Numbered from the stretch's first letter, positions 24,756 through 34,035 are shown. The stretch is DNA of 64,000 nucleotides from Neomoorella carbonis (GCF_045278715.1 NZ_CP136420.1:1364001-1428000), one strand, 5' to 3'. The notes: generated by a model not told the origin, from the letters alone. Translations and numbers: made by a program.

Positions 24756-24810
24756 TCGCAGTCGCTCCCGCTCGGAGCAAGTTTAATTATAGCAGCCTGC
24801 CGGCTACCTG

Positions 24811-26757
24811 TCAAGGGTCCCAACGTAAAGTAACCTGATCTCCTGCGGCCAGAGGAGTTGTAAATTCGGCCGGACGGCCGTTAACCTCCATAACGAGTCT
24901 TTTCCGGCCCGGTGGCGGTGTTGAGGGGAAATCCAGGTAGTTAAAAATATCGGTAAATAACACTTCGGCTGCCTGGACTTTGAGGGTGAGCGGGCGGCCG
25001 TTTAAGATGATAGTTATAACCTGACCGGCAGCCTCTACCCCTGTGACCAGGTTGTCGCCATCTTTGATGGGAGCTTCGGGCCGGACCGGCTGGCCGTTTA
25101 AAAGAATAGTACCTTCCAGGGGCTCCCCCAATCTGGTCAGCACATGGGCCACCGTATCTAAGGGTTCATAGGTTATGCGGGCTTTATCTTCCAGTGGAGT
25201 ATTGTAATCCACCTGGTTGTCGTTCATTATAATCAGAGGTTCCAGGGTGACCTGGCGCCCGTTAAATGTTATGGTTATGGGAGCAAGTTCCGGCACCAGG
25301 TCGCCTACAGTTCCGCAGGCGTCGGCACCATCCCGGCCCGGGATCACCTGGATTTCATCTCCGGGCCTTACGGTAGCATCCAGGGTGGCAGGAGAATTAT
25401 TTATCAGGACGGTTCCAGGCTGCCCGGGTTGACCCCGGAGAAATGTTAGACGCCCGTTGACCTCCACCCCCAGGCCTTTGCCCGGCCGGCCATAAAGGGT
25501 TCGTGCCGGGATGCCGGCCGCCAGCAGGGCCTGAGTCACAGTCACCTGCTGCCCGGCCAGGAAATGTACCGGCCGGCCGTTGACAATAACCCGGGCCAGT
25601 CCCAGGCCTTCCTGCTTTAAAGCTGTAATGGCAATTCCAATGGGAGTAATGGCCTGGGGGCCATGCAAATTTTTCGCCCCGCTGATGCCATTTAAAACTT
25701 CCCGGCCGCGTACGGCCACCCTGTCCGGCGGTATTTCCAGCTGGCCGGCCAGGGCCTCAGGGAGTCCCGGCGTGAGGCTACCGCCCCCTACCAGCAAGAC
25801 GGCCTGGGGGGCGCGGCCGTTGAGCAGGATAATCTGGTTGGCAATCTGCCGGGCCAGCTCGACTACCGCCGGTTTAATAACTTCTACAATGGCAGTTGCC
25901 GGCAGGGTGCGTTTTTGCCCGACAATATCGGTAAACGTTATACTGTCATTTTTTAATAACTGGCGCTTGACTGCTTCAGCTGTATGAAAGTCCAAAAGGA
26001 GGGCCTCTGCCAGGGCTTCGGTGATTTCATCCCCGGCTGAGGGTACCATAGCATAACCTGTAATGGTACCCTGGCCGGTAATGGCTATGTCGGAAGTGCC
26101 GGCGCCGATATCTACCAGGACCAGGTTTAATCCCCGCATGGCCGCCGGCACGGCTACGGCGCTGGCGGCAATGGGTTCCAGGGTAAGGGAAGCCATGGAG
26201 AGGCCAGCCCTTTGCAGGGAGGCTACCAGGGAATCCACCACTACCCTGGGCAAAAAAGTAGCTATAACTTCCGTGGCGATGCGCCGGCCTCGCTGGCCAA
26301 CCAGGTTGCCGATGGGATGGCCGTCGAGACTGTAACCCACCACACTGTAACCGACACAATGGTAAGCCGCCTGGTTTTCGCCCGCCGTCAGGAGACGTTT
26401 TTCGGCTTCCTGGACGGCTGCGGCCTCCAGGGCCAGCACATCCTGGCTGCTGATTTCCGTAGCCGGCGATATTTCTTCACCGGCGGTGGCCCGCTCGGTT
26501 TTTAGAGCCCGGCCGGCAGCGGCTACCGCTGCTTCTTTTAAAGGCATACGTAACTTTTTTTCCAGTTGCTCTTTCACCGCCTGGATGGCCAGGGCTACCT
26601 GGGGAATATCATGGATCTGGCCGTCCAGCATGGCGCGCTGCTGGTGTTCAACTATTGCTGCCGCCCGGATGTGGTAACCCTTTTTCCCGGGAACCAGCAC
26701 CAGGCCCGCGACTTTACGGGTCCCCACGTCCAGGGCAAAAACCGGACTTTCAGCCAT
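24811..26757 (-). CDS. FtsA-like actin-fold ATPase with beta-grasp-like repeats
   Basis: A 648-residue protein. The first 380 or so residues are an FtsA/PilM-type actin-fold ATPase: phosphate-1 FALDVGTRKVAG, phosphate-2 LVLVDIGAGTSDIAI and the adenosine loop VLLVGGGSLTPGLPEAL. The remaining 260 residues contain at least five units built on (V/I/L)NGRPV, some ending PLxxGDxV, like ThiS/ubiquitin-type beta-grasp folds. Such a tail is absent from canonical FtsA, and no ftsZ is nearby. It may organise a membrane or spore-related assembly; this is inference. The C-terminal membrane-binding helix of true FtsA is not visible. Confidence 0.8.
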   Translation of the reverse strand: MAESPVFALDVGTRKVAGLVLVPGKKGYHIRAAAIVEHQQRAMLDGQIHDIPQVALAIQAVKEQLEKKLRMPLKEAAVAAAGRALKTERATAGEEISPATEISSQDVLALEAAAVQEAEKRLLTAGENQAAYHCVGYSVVGYSLDGHPIGNLVGQRGRRIATEVIATFLPRVVVDSLVASLQRAGLSMASLTLEPIAASAVAVPAAMRGLNLVLVDIGAGTSDIAITGQGTITGYAMVPSAGDEITEALAEALLLDFHTAEAVKRQLLKNDSITFTDIVGQKRTLPATAIVEVIKPAVVELARQIANQIILLNGRAPQAVLLVGGGSLTPGLPEALAGQLEIPPDRVAVRGREVLNGISGAKNLHGPQAITPIGIAITALKQEGLGLARVIVNGRPVHFLAGQQVTVTQALLAAGIPARTLYGRPGKGLGVEVNGRLTFLRGQPGQPGTVLINNSPATLDATVRPGDEIQVIPGRDGADACGTVGDLVPELAPITITFNGRQVTLEPLIIMNDNQVDYNTPLEDKARITYEPLDTVAHVLTRLGEPLEGTILLNGQPVRPEAPIKDGDNLVTGVEAAGQVITIILNGRPLTLKVQAAEVLFTDIFNYLDFPSTPPPGRKRLVMEVNGRPAEFTTPLAAGDQVTLRWDP

Positions 26758-26903
26758 GGCAGCACCTCCTCCCCAAAAATTCGCCCTGTCCGGATAAAAT
26801 CCTCCTTTTCACCGGTAAAAGTCGCCTTTTCCTGTCGCAATCAGCCATGCCCGGAAACAGCAAAAATTTACCCGGATGTTTAAACCCGGGTCACTGTCAC
26901 TCT

Positions 26904-27134
26904 CTATTTATTTCCTTCCTCGGCAAAGCCGCTATAGGGGTCAGGATAGCCTGGCGTACCGCCGTACATCTGTAGTATCTTTCTGATATCATCCATTTCT
27001 TTCTTTTCTCGCTCCAGCATACTGTTAATTATTTGCTTGACTCCGTCCGGAGCTGTGGCGGCTATTTCCGGCCAGAGGCTAAACTCTTCCTCATCAAGGC
27101 GCAGGACCTGGCGCAGTTTATCCAGCCAGTGCAT
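26904..27134 (-). CDS. Small acidic protein, function unknown
   Basis: 76 residues (MHWLDKLRQVLRLDEEEFS..), mostly helical and charged, with a PGYPDPYSG tail. The start at 27134 follows GAAGGAG closely. A longer frame to 27272 overlaps the upstream gene and lacks a signal. It is paired with the Pro/Tyr-rich gene upstream. Both resemble small Firmicutes proteins that turn up near spore or surface genes, but I do not recognise a family. Confidence 0.65.
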   Translation of the reverse strand: MHWLDKLRQVLRLDEEEFSLWPEIAATAPDGVKQIINSMLEREKKEMDDIRKILQMYGGTPGYPDPYSGFAEEGNK

Positions 27135-27153
27135 AGTTCCTTCTCCTTTCCGA

Positions 27154-27444
27154 TTACTTTTTTTCCTCAGGTTTTTCACTGTAAGGGACAGGGTCATCGT
27201 AGTAAGGCGGCCGGGGCGGTTTATAGGGTGGCGGGTAAGGTGGTTGATAGGGGGGTTCGTAGGCCATGACATGGGCCAGGTGATGGTTCCAGAACATGGC
27301 TTCCTCTACTTCACCAAGGATGTGATTTAACAGGGTATGCCGGATACCAAAGGAAGGCGCCGCCGCTGCTGCTTCAGCCATGAGCCTGATTTCTTCCAGG
27401 TCGATTTCCAGGGCTCTCCTGGTTTTATGATGAGAACCGTTCAT
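27154..27444 (-). CDS. Small helical protein with Pro/Tyr-rich tail, function unknown
   Basis: 96 residues. The first 60 are helical (LEIDLEEIRLMAEAAAAAP.., NHILGEVEEAMFWNHHLAHV). The last 35 are a low-complexity tail made of PPYQPPYPPPYKPP-type repeats. AAGGAGTAATATC precedes the ATG. Proline-tyrosine tails occur in coat and surface proteins. It is co-directional with the acidic protein 19 bp downstream. Confidence 0.7.
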   Translation of the reverse strand: MNGSHHKTRRALEIDLEEIRLMAEAAAAAPSFGIRHTLLNHILGEVEEAMFWNHHLAHVMAYEPPYQPPYPPPYKPPRPPYYDDPVPYSEKPEEKK

Positions 27445-27586
27445 GATATTACTCCTTCCATAAAAGGGATTTTCCTGTAATAGACTATGACGGTTATTAC
27501 CGGGATGTTATTGGTAACGGGAGGTTTTTTCTCATTGCGCTAGCGGGAGAAGTGTTATAAAATCATTGCCGAGAGGCGATTTGTCG

Positions 27587-28309
27587 ATGCAACCTCAGGA
27601 TGAAATTGTGCCCCGCAATGTGGCGGTTGCCCCCCTTATGTGGCAGGGTGTCCGGGCGGCCCTGCCCATCGTCCTCGGCTATTTACCCCTGGGCTTTGCC
27701 TACGGTGTCCTGGCACGGGAAGCAGGCTTTAACCTCTGGGAAACAGTACTCATGTCGGTGCTGCTCTATGCCGGCTCCGGCCAGTTTATTGCCGTGAGCA
27801 TGTTTAGTAGCGGCGTGGCAGCGGCCGCCATTATTTTCACTGTCTTCCTGGTAAACTTACGCCACCTGCTTTTCAGCGCCTCCCTGGTACCTCATCTGCG
27901 GCGTTTTCGGCCGGGGGCCCTGGCCCTGCTGGCAGCGGAAATCACCGATGAGACCTTTGCCGTGGCCATCAATCACTACAGCGACCACGAGGCCAGTCTT
28001 CCCTATCATTTCAGCCTCAACCTGGCGGCCCATTTTTCCTGGGTGCTGGCCTCGCTGCTGGGCGGGCTGGCGGGTAATTTGATGGGGGACCCGGCCCGCT
28101 TCGGCTTCAATTTTGCCCTGCCGGCCATGTTCATCATCCTGCTTGTCATGCAGTTAAAGGATAAGAAGACCATTATCGTTGCTGCCCTGGCGGCCTTATT
28201 TTCGGTAGTTTTTGCCCTCCTCTGGCCCGGCAGCTGGAATATCATCCTGGCAACGGTCATAGCCGCCACTCTGGGAGTGATCTTAGAGCCATGGACAAGC
28301 AAATTTTAA
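27587..28309 (+). CDS. azlC: AzlC-family branched-chain amino acid exporter, large subunit
   Basis: About 240 residues with the AzlC signature near the N-terminus (ALPIVLGYLPLGFAYGVLAREAG) and SVLLYAGSGQFIAV. Multiple membrane helices. The start at 27587 (MQPQDEIV) follows GAGAGG; an upstream TTG at 27566 is less likely. It overlaps azlD by 19 bp. AzlCD pairs export branched-chain amino acids or analogues. Confidence 0.9.
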   Translation: MQPQDEIVPRNVAVAPLMWQGVRAALPIVLGYLPLGFAYGVLAREAGFNLWETVLMSVLLYAGSGQFIAVSMFSSGVAAAAIIFTVFLVNLRHLLFSASLVPHLRRFRPGALALLAAEITDETFAVAINHYSDHEASLPYHFSLNLAAHFSWVLASLLGGLAGNLMGDPARFGFNFALPAMFIILLVMQLKDKKTIIVAALAALFSVVFALLWPGSWNIILATVIAATLGVILEPWTSKF

Positions 28310-28602
28310 TTATTATCCTCGGTACCGCCGTGGTAACCTATTTGCCCCGGATGCTTCCCCTGGTAGTCTTAAGCCGGGTCCGGTTACCGGAGGTTTTTTT
28401 ACGCTGGTTGAGCTATGTCCCGGCGGCGGTCCTGGCTGCCCTGCTGGTGCCGGGACTGCTGTTACCCGATGGCAAGTTATCGTTAGCCGCCAACCCCTAC
28501 CTGCTGGCGGCTATCCCCACGGGGTTCGTAGCCCTGAAGACCCGCAGCATGGCTCTGACCATTTTAACCGGTATGGTAGCTATGGTCCTGATACAGCGCT
28601 GA
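28291..28602 (+). CDS. azlD: AzlD-family exporter small subunit
   Basis: A 103-residue membrane protein with the AzlD start (ILGTAVVTYLPRMLPLVVL) and SYVPAAVLAALLVPGLL. It overlaps azlC and is followed after 16 bp by the molybdopterin oxidoreductase gene, so the three may share a transcript. Confidence 0.9.
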   Translation: MDKQILIIILGTAVVTYLPRMLPLVVLSRVRLPEVFLRWLSYVPAAVLAALLVPGLLLPDGKLSLAANPYLLAAIPTGFVALKTRSMALTILTGMVAMVLIQR

Positions 28603-28618
28603 AAGGAAGGCTTTACTG

Positions 28619-30607
28619 ATGGCTACCTATCATTCCGTTTGTCCCCTCGACTGCCCCGATGCCTGCGGCTTGCTCATTGAAGTAAATGACGGCCGGGTGA
28701 CTAAAGTCAGCGGCGACCCGGAGCACCCTTACACGAGGGGATATACTTGCGCCAAAATGCGCCATTATCCAGAGCTAATTCACTCCCCGGAACGGGTCCT
28801 GACACCTTTAAAGCGGAGCGGCCCTAAGGGAAGCGGCCTTTTTACGCCCATTTCCTGGGCGGAAGCCCTGGAAACCATCGCCAGGCGCTGGCAGGAAATT
28901 ATAGCTACCTATGGTGCCGAAGCCATTCTCCCTTATTCCTATGCCGGCGTCATGGGATTGCTCCAGCGCAATGCAGGCCATGCCTTTTTCCACCGTCTGG
29001 GAGCTTCTGAACTCCAGCGGACTATCTGCTCACCAGCCGCCGAGGCCGGCTGGCAGCAGGTTCTAGGCCACACCTGGGGTAGCGATCCGGAGACGGTTGT
29101 TAACGCGGACCTGGTAATCATTTGGGGCATGAATCCGGCCTCTACCAGCATCCATTTCCTCTCCTTGGTGCAGCAGGCCCGGCAGAAGGGAGCCCGGTTG
29201 ATTGTTATCGATGCTTACCGTACCCGGACGGCTGCCGTGGCCGATGAGGTCATCATGGTTCGACCGGGCAGCGATGCCGCCCTGGCTCTGGGCGTCATGC
29301 ACGTGCTGGTGGCGGAAGGACTGGTCGATAGCGGCTTTATATCCGCCCACGTTTCCGGCTATGAGGAACTTCGCGCTAAAGTCCTGCCCGATTATCCTCC
29401 GGAAAAGGTGGCCGCCCTCACTGGTGTGCCACCCGCAACGATTATCAACCTGGCCCGCGCCTACGGCCGGGCCAGGGCGCCCTTTATCCGCATCGGCTAC
29501 GGCTTGTCCCGTCACCGCCAGGGCGGTATGGCCGTCCGGCTCATTGCCTCCCTGCCGGCCCTGGTGGGAGCCTATGGCAAGCCTGGGGGCGGTGCCCTGC
29601 AGAGTTCCGGCACCGGCAGCGCTGTCAAGCTGGATGTCCTGACCCGGCCGGACCTGCGGCAGCGGCCGGTGCGGGCGATAAATATGGTCCGGTTGGGCCG
29701 GGCTTTAACAGAGGCGCTGGAGCCACCGGTGATGAGCCTTTACGTTTATCACGGCAATCCAGCCACAGTGGCACCCGACCAGAACCGCGTCCTGGCGGGT
29801 TTAAGGCGGGAGGATCTCTTTACCGTGGTCCACGAGCGCTTCCTGACGGATACGGCCCTCTACGCCGACATCATCCTGCCGGCGACCTTTTCTATAGAAC
29901 AGGAAGATCTCTACCGCAGCTACGGCCACTATTACCTCCAGCGCAGCCCGGCGATACTACCACCCCCGGGACAGGCGAAGAGCAACTGGCAGACCTTTTG
30001 CCTCCTGGCCCAAGCCCTGGGCTTTAGCGAAGATATTTTCCGGCATTCCGAGAGGGAAATGGTCGAGCTTTTAATCCAGGAGATTCCCGTGGAGCAGGGA
30101 GACAGGAAAGCCCTGGCCGCCGGCAGGGCTGTAAAATTAAAACCGCCCCAGGGATTTGCCACCCTTTCCGGGAAAATCGAACTTATGGCTGCCGGGGCCA
30201 AACTACCCGGATACGAGCCGCCGGGCGATCATGAGCTGAACAGACTTTATCCTTTCCATCTCCTCACGGCCCCGGCCCATTTTGCCCTCAACTCCAATTT
30301 CGGGCAGTTACCTTCCCTGCGGGAACGGGAAGGGGGCCCTCAGATTCTCGTCAACCCAGATGACTGCCGTAAAAAAGGCCTGGTGGATGGCACCCTGGCT
30401 GAGGTTTACAACCAGCGCGGCTCCTGCCTCCTCAAAGTGCGGGCCAGCAGCGACGTTCCTCCGGGTGTCGCCGTGGCTCCCGGAGTCTGGTGGTGCCGGC
30501 ATTCCCCCGGCGGACGCAACATTAACAGCGTTATTGGCGACGATTTAACCGACCTGGGTGGAGGCAGCACCTTTTACGACCACCGGGTCGATATCCGGCC
30601 GTTATAA
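28619..30607 (+). CDS. Molybdopterin-dependent oxidoreductase, DMSO reductase family
   Basis: A 662-residue catalytic subunit. The N-terminal [4Fe-4S] site is CPLDCPDAC..C (residues about 8-45). Molybdopterin-binding stretches include IWGMNPASTSIH and VIDAYRTRTAAVADEVIMVRPGSDAALALG. The C-terminal molydop-binding domain begins near ILVNPDDCRKKGL. The likely Mo ligand is the cysteine in QRTICSPAAEAG. No Tat signal is present, so it is cytoplasmic. No electron-transfer subunit is adjacent. The substrate cannot be assigned. Confidence 0.87.
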   Translation: MATYHSVCPLDCPDACGLLIEVNDGRVTKVSGDPEHPYTRGYTCAKMRHYPELIHSPERVLTPLKRSGPKGSGLFTPISWAEALETIARRWQEIIATYGAEAILPYSYAGVMGLLQRNAGHAFFHRLGASELQRTICSPAAEAGWQQVLGHTWGSDPETVVNADLVIIWGMNPASTSIHFLSLVQQARQKGARLIVIDAYRTRTAAVADEVIMVRPGSDAALALGVMHVLVAEGLVDSGFISAHVSGYEELRAKVLPDYPPEKVAALTGVPPATIINLARAYGRARAPFIRIGYGLSRHRQGGMAVRLIASLPALVGAYGKPGGGALQSSGTGSAVKLDVLTRPDLRQRPVRAINMVRLGRALTEALEPPVMSLYVYHGNPATVAPDQNRVLAGLRREDLFTVVHERFLTDTALYADIILPATFSIEQEDLYRSYGHYYLQRSPAILPPPGQAKSNWQTFCLLAQALGFSEDIFRHSEREMVELLIQEIPVEQGDRKALAAGRAVKLKPPQGFATLSGKIELMAAGAKLPGYEPPGDHELNRLYPFHLLTAPAHFALNSNFGQLPSLREREGGPQILVNPDDCRKKGLVDGTLAEVYNQRGSCLLKVRASSDVPPGVAVAPGVWWCRHSPGGRNINSVIGDDLTDLGGGSTFYDHRVDIRPL

Positions 30608-30627
30608 TTTTCAGCCCCGCGTAAAAC

Positions 30628-30659
30628 AAAGCCCGGTTTATTTTCAGCCGGGCTTTTTA
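30628..30659 (+). terminator. Terminator after the molybdopterin oxidoreductase
   Basis: AAAGCCCGG and CCGGGCTTTTT pair around a short loop, with a T run at the end. Confidence 0.88.
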
Positions 30660-30725
30660 TATTTACCCTTCCCGGCAATTTTAATAACCCGCAGGGAATA
30701 ATAAGCCTGGGAGGCATTGAGCTTT

Positions 30726-31139
30726 ATGCGGGCAGCCGGGCTTTACCTGACAGCCATAATGGTATTCCTGGCGATTTTTACGGCAGCCATCTATTTTTCC
30801 ATCCGCCCGTTCCTTGAAGAAACCTGGCCCCAGGAAGCCATTGCCGGAAAGAAAATTTGGCAGGAGAATGGTTGCGTTGAATGTCACGCCCTCCTGGGTA
30901 ACGGGGGTTATGCCGGCGCCGACCTGACCAGGATTACAGCTACTACCGGTCGCGAAGAATTGGTAACCTTCCTGACCCAGCCGCCGGTTATGCGCCCGGC
31001 CAGGCGGCAGCGTCACCCGGCCCTGGCCCGGGAGGAAGCAGAAAGGTTACTTGACTACCTGGAGCAGGTTGGTAAAATTGACACCCGTGGCTGGCCGCCC
31101 CCTCCCTTTGTCCGCACTAATCCTGCCCAAGGGGAGTAG
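30726..31139 (+). CDS. norC: NorC-like membrane-anchored cytochrome c
   Basis: About 137 residues with one N-terminal membrane anchor (LYLTAIMVFLAIFTAAIYFSI) and a single haem c site CVECH at about residue 51, followed by LLGNGGYAGADLT as in NorC. A methionine in QPPVMRP may be the axial ligand. The ATG at 30726 is 11 bp from GGGAGG; a TTG at 30717 is too close. It should feed electrons to the haem-copper subunit encoded 3 bp downstream. Haem c attachment would occur outside the membrane. Confidence 0.87.
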   Translation: MRAAGLYLTAIMVFLAIFTAAIYFSIRPFLEETWPQEAIAGKKIWQENGCVECHALLGNGGYAGADLTRITATTGREELVTFLTQPPVMRPARRQRHPALAREEAERLLDYLEQVGKIDTRGWPPPPFVRTNPAQGE

Positions 31140-31142
31140 ACT

Positions 31143-32558
31143 TTGCTGGTACTCCTTAAAATGCTAAAAAAATTATTTTTTCCTCGCCGGCGTCAGAAAA
31201 AAACACCCGAACAAGACAGCCCTTCCCAAAAAGCTGCTTATCCCTATGCCCTGGCCACCTTTCTTTTTTTGGGCTTGCAGGGTATTCTGGCTACCGCCGG
31301 GTCCCTGCACCTCATCTTTCCTGATTTACCGGCCCCCCTTAACTTTGCCAGCGGGCGGGCCATGCACCTCAACTTAAGCATTTTCTGGCCCCTGCTGGGC
31401 ACCATGGGCGGGGTTTATTACTTCCTGGTTGAGGCAACTGACCGGGAGCTTTACAGTATCAAGCTGGCCGGCTGGGGCTTCTGGTATCTCCTAGGCACCG
31501 GCCTGGCCACCCTGGGATTCCTGGCCTTTGGTAAGACTGACGGGCGGGAGTACCTGGAGGCTCCTTACTTTTTAAAAATCGCCCTTTTAACTGGCTTGCT
31601 GGCCTTTACCTTCAACCTGCTGGCTACGGCCATCAAGAACCGGCTGCTGGTCCAGCCGGAGGTAGTAGTTATTTTAAGTGGTGCCCTCCTTGCTCCTTTG
31701 CTCTACCTGCCGACTATATTCTTTGTCAGCCACCCCACCGTTGATGACGTTTTGCGTTTCCTGGTCGTACATCTGTGGGAAGAAGGGAGCCTGGAGCTGC
31801 TGGCCACGACCATCGGTGCCGCCCTCCTGGCTTCCCTCAAAGTTGCCGGCAGGCAAAAAGTAAAGCGCCTGCTCCTCTGGGAAGCAGGGCTGGTCCTCAC
31901 TTCCGGTTTTATAGCCACCGGGCATCATTACTACTGGATCGGCACTCCGGATTTCTGGAAAGTAATTGGCAGTGTTGCCAGCGGCCTGCAGGTAGTGCCC
32001 GTAGTGCTCCTGGCCCTGACAGCCTGGCAGACTACGGCTAATCGTCCCCGTAACTTCACCCCCAACCTGGCCCTATATTTCTTTTATGCCAGCGTATTCT
32101 GGAATGTCGTTGGAGCCGGACTTTTGGGTTTCCTCCTGGCCATCCCGCCCTTGAACCGCTACGCCCATGGCACTTACTTCACCTCGGCCCATGCCCACAT
32201 GGCCCTCTTTGGCTTTTTCGGCTTCCTGGTACTGGCCAGCAGTTACTATATCCTGACCCGCCGGCGCAGGCTAAGCCCTACCCAGGTCAAGCGTATCAAA
32301 TTAAGCCTTGTCCTGCTCAATTCAGGTCTGGCCCTGATGGCTGCCTGCCTGGTAATCGCCGGTTTTCTCCAAACCTACCTCTGGCGGGGGCTGGGTATGG
32401 ATTTCACCCAGGTTCATCTCTTGCTGACGCCTTACCTTTTACTCCGGACCGGTGGAGGTGCCATCTTTGCTGCCGGCGGTTTTTTACTGGCCTGGGAGAT
32501 GGTTTCCCTGATGCTTAAACCCTGGGTGGCTTTATTAAAGCCGGGGGAAGAGCCTTGA
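31143..32558 (+). CDS. norB: NorB-like nitric oxide reductase catalytic subunit
   Basis: A 471-residue haem-copper oxidase-superfamily protein with about 12 helices. All metal ligands are visible: RAMHLNLSIFW (low-spin haem), HLWEEGSLEL (FeB histidine and the NOR glutamate), GHHYYWIG (two FeB histidines) and SAHAHMALFGF (both haem ligands). The HLWxEG glutamate is typical of NOR rather than oxygen-reducing types, and it is co-transcribed with norC. Expected reaction: 2 NO to N2O. It starts at TTG, 5 bp after GGGGAG. A basic, soluble N-terminal extension precedes helix 1. Confidence 0.87.
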   Translation: MLVLLKMLKKLFFPRRRQKKTPEQDSPSQKAAYPYALATFLFLGLQGILATAGSLHLIFPDLPAPLNFASGRAMHLNLSIFWPLLGTMGGVYYFLVEATDRELYSIKLAGWGFWYLLGTGLATLGFLAFGKTDGREYLEAPYFLKIALLTGLLAFTFNLLATAIKNRLLVQPEVVVILSGALLAPLLYLPTIFFVSHPTVDDVLRFLVVHLWEEGSLELLATTIGAALLASLKVAGRQKVKRLLLWEAGLVLTSGFIATGHHYYWIGTPDFWKVIGSVASGLQVVPVVLLALTAWQTTANRPRNFTPNLALYFFYASVFWNVVGAGLLGFLLAIPPLNRYAHGTYFTSAHAHMALFGFFGFLVLASSYYILTRRRRLSPTQVKRIKLSLVLLNSGLALMAACLVIAGFLQTYLWRGLGMDFTQVHLLLTPYLLLRTGGGAIFAAGGFLLAWEMVSLMLKPWVALLKPGEEP

Positions 32559-32563
32559 AAAAA

Positions 32564-32603
32564 CCGGCAGGGCCTTGAACGTCGTTGCTCAAGGCCCTGC
32601 TGG
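32564..32603. terminator. Hairpin between convergent norB and hemL
   Basis: GCAGGGCCTTGA (32567-32578) pairs perfectly with TCAAGGCCCTGC (32589-32600), extended by three more pairs. There is no T run on the plus strand, so its efficiency as a terminator is uncertain. Confidence 0.5.
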
Positions 32604-32736
32604 CTCAAGGAGGTCTTTGAAGAAGTGAGTGTGTATTCCTATTATAACCTTCCAGGCTAATATTATACATGGTTGCCAAAAATTTATGGGATGTTCGGCT
32701 CACCATGGCAATTTAAGGCTTTGTAAATCCTGATTA

Positions 32737-34035
32737 CTAGGCCGCGATCTCCCGGAAGGCTTCCCGGGCGGCTTCTATGGTCCGATCAATATCGGCTTCC
32801 GTATGGGCCAGGGACATGAAGGCGGCTTCAAACTGGGACGGCGCCAGGTATATGCCCCGGCGCAACATGGCCTGGAAATAGGCGGCAAAGGTCTTGGTGT
32901 CGCTGGCCGTGGCCGTAGTATAATCGGTTACCGGGCCGGGGGTAAAGAAGGCGGTGAACATGGCTCCCACCCGGTTATAGGTAACGGGTACGCCGGCCTC
33001 ACCGGCAGCTTCCTTGAGGCCCTTTTCCAGGCGGGCCGAGAGGCTTTCCAGGCGCTCATAGACCCCGGGTTCCTTGAGGACCTTCAAAGTTGCCAGGCCG
33101 GCGCTGACGGCCAGGGGGTTGCCGGAGAGGGTTCCGGCCTGGTAGACCGGCCCCACCGGAGCCACCATGGCCATAATCTCCCGCCGGCCACCGTAGGCTC
33201 CTACCGGCAGGCCGCCGCCGATGATTTTACCCAGGCAGGTAAGGTCAGGCCGGACGCCAAAGCGGCTCTGGGCACCGCCGTAGGCTACCCGGAAACCGGT
33301 CATGACTTCATCAAAAATTAACAGGCTTCCATATTGTTTTGTTATGGCCCGCAGGCCCTCCAGGAACCCCGGTTGCGGCGGGACACAGCCCATATTGCCG
33401 GCCACAGGTTCGACAATGACGGCGGCAATCTCTTCACCAGCCTGTTTAAAGACAGCCTCCACGGCATCCAGATTGTTATACGGGGCAACGATGGTATTAG
33501 CGGCTGTGGCGGCCGGGACGCCGGGGCTGTCGGGGACGCCGAAGGTCAGGGCCCCGGACCCGGCCTGAATCAAAAAGTAATCGGCATGGCCGTGGTAACA
33601 ACCGGCAAATTTAACGACTTTCTCCCGGCCGGTATAACCGCGGGCCAGGCGGATGGCGCTCATGGTCGCCTCCGTACCCGAATTGACCAGGCGCACCATC
33701 TCGATGGAAGGAACGGCGGCGATGATTTCTCTGGCCAGTTTATTTTCCAGTTCGGTAGGAGCGCCAAAGCTGGTACCCATGTTATGCAGGGTATTTTCCA
33801 GGGCGGCCATTACCTCCGGGTGGCGGTGTCCCAGGATGAGGGGTCCCCAGGAGGCCACATAGTCGATATACCGGTTACCGTCAATGTCATAGAGATAAGC
33901 TCCTTCGCCTCGCTGGATAAAGGGCGGCGTCAAACCGACGGCTTTAAAGGCCCGGACGGGGCTGTTCACCCCCCCGGGCATAAGTTCGACAGCCTCGGCG
34001 TAGGCCGCTGCTGATTTAGGCCACGCTTCGATCAC
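32737..34035 (-). CDS. hemL: Glutamate-1-semialdehyde 2,1-aminomutase
   Basis: A 432-residue PLP enzyme that makes 5-aminolevulinate in the C5 pathway, using the product of HemA. Landmarks are MPGGVNSPVRAFKAVG near the N-terminus, GCYHGHADYFL, and the PLP lysine in CLGKIIGGGLPVGAYGG. Length and order are normal. It is the last gene of the leftward haem operon. Confidence 0.96.
   Translation of the reverse strand: MIEAWPKSAAAYAEAVELMPGGVNSPVRAFKAVGLTPPFIQRGEGAYLYDIDGNRYIDYVASWGPLILGHRHPEVMAALENTLHNMGTSFGAPTELENKLAREIIAAVPSIEMVRLVNSGTEATMSAIRLARGYTGREKVVKFAGCYHGHADYFLIQAGSGALTFGVPDSPGVPAATAANTIVAPYNNLDAVEAVFKQAGEEIAAVIVEPVAGNMGCVPPQPGFLEGLRAITKQYGSLLIFDEVMTGFRVAYGGAQSRFGVRPDLTCLGKIIGGGLPVGAYGGRREIMAMVAPVGPVYQAGTLSGNPLAVSAGLATLKVLKEPGVYERLESLSARLEKGLKEAAGEAGVPVTYNRVGAMFTAFFTPGPVTDYTTATASDTKTFAAYFQAMLRRGIYLAPSQFEAAFMSLAHTEADIDRTIEAAREAFREIAA

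Noticed and set aside
27135..27272. Upstream extension of the 76-residue acidic protein
   Set aside because: It overlaps the Pro/Tyr-rich gene and lacks a start signal, while GAAGGAG lies just before 27134.
33334..34014. 226-residue plus-strand ORF
   Set aside because: Shadow of hemL in high-GC DNA; no domain and no start signal.
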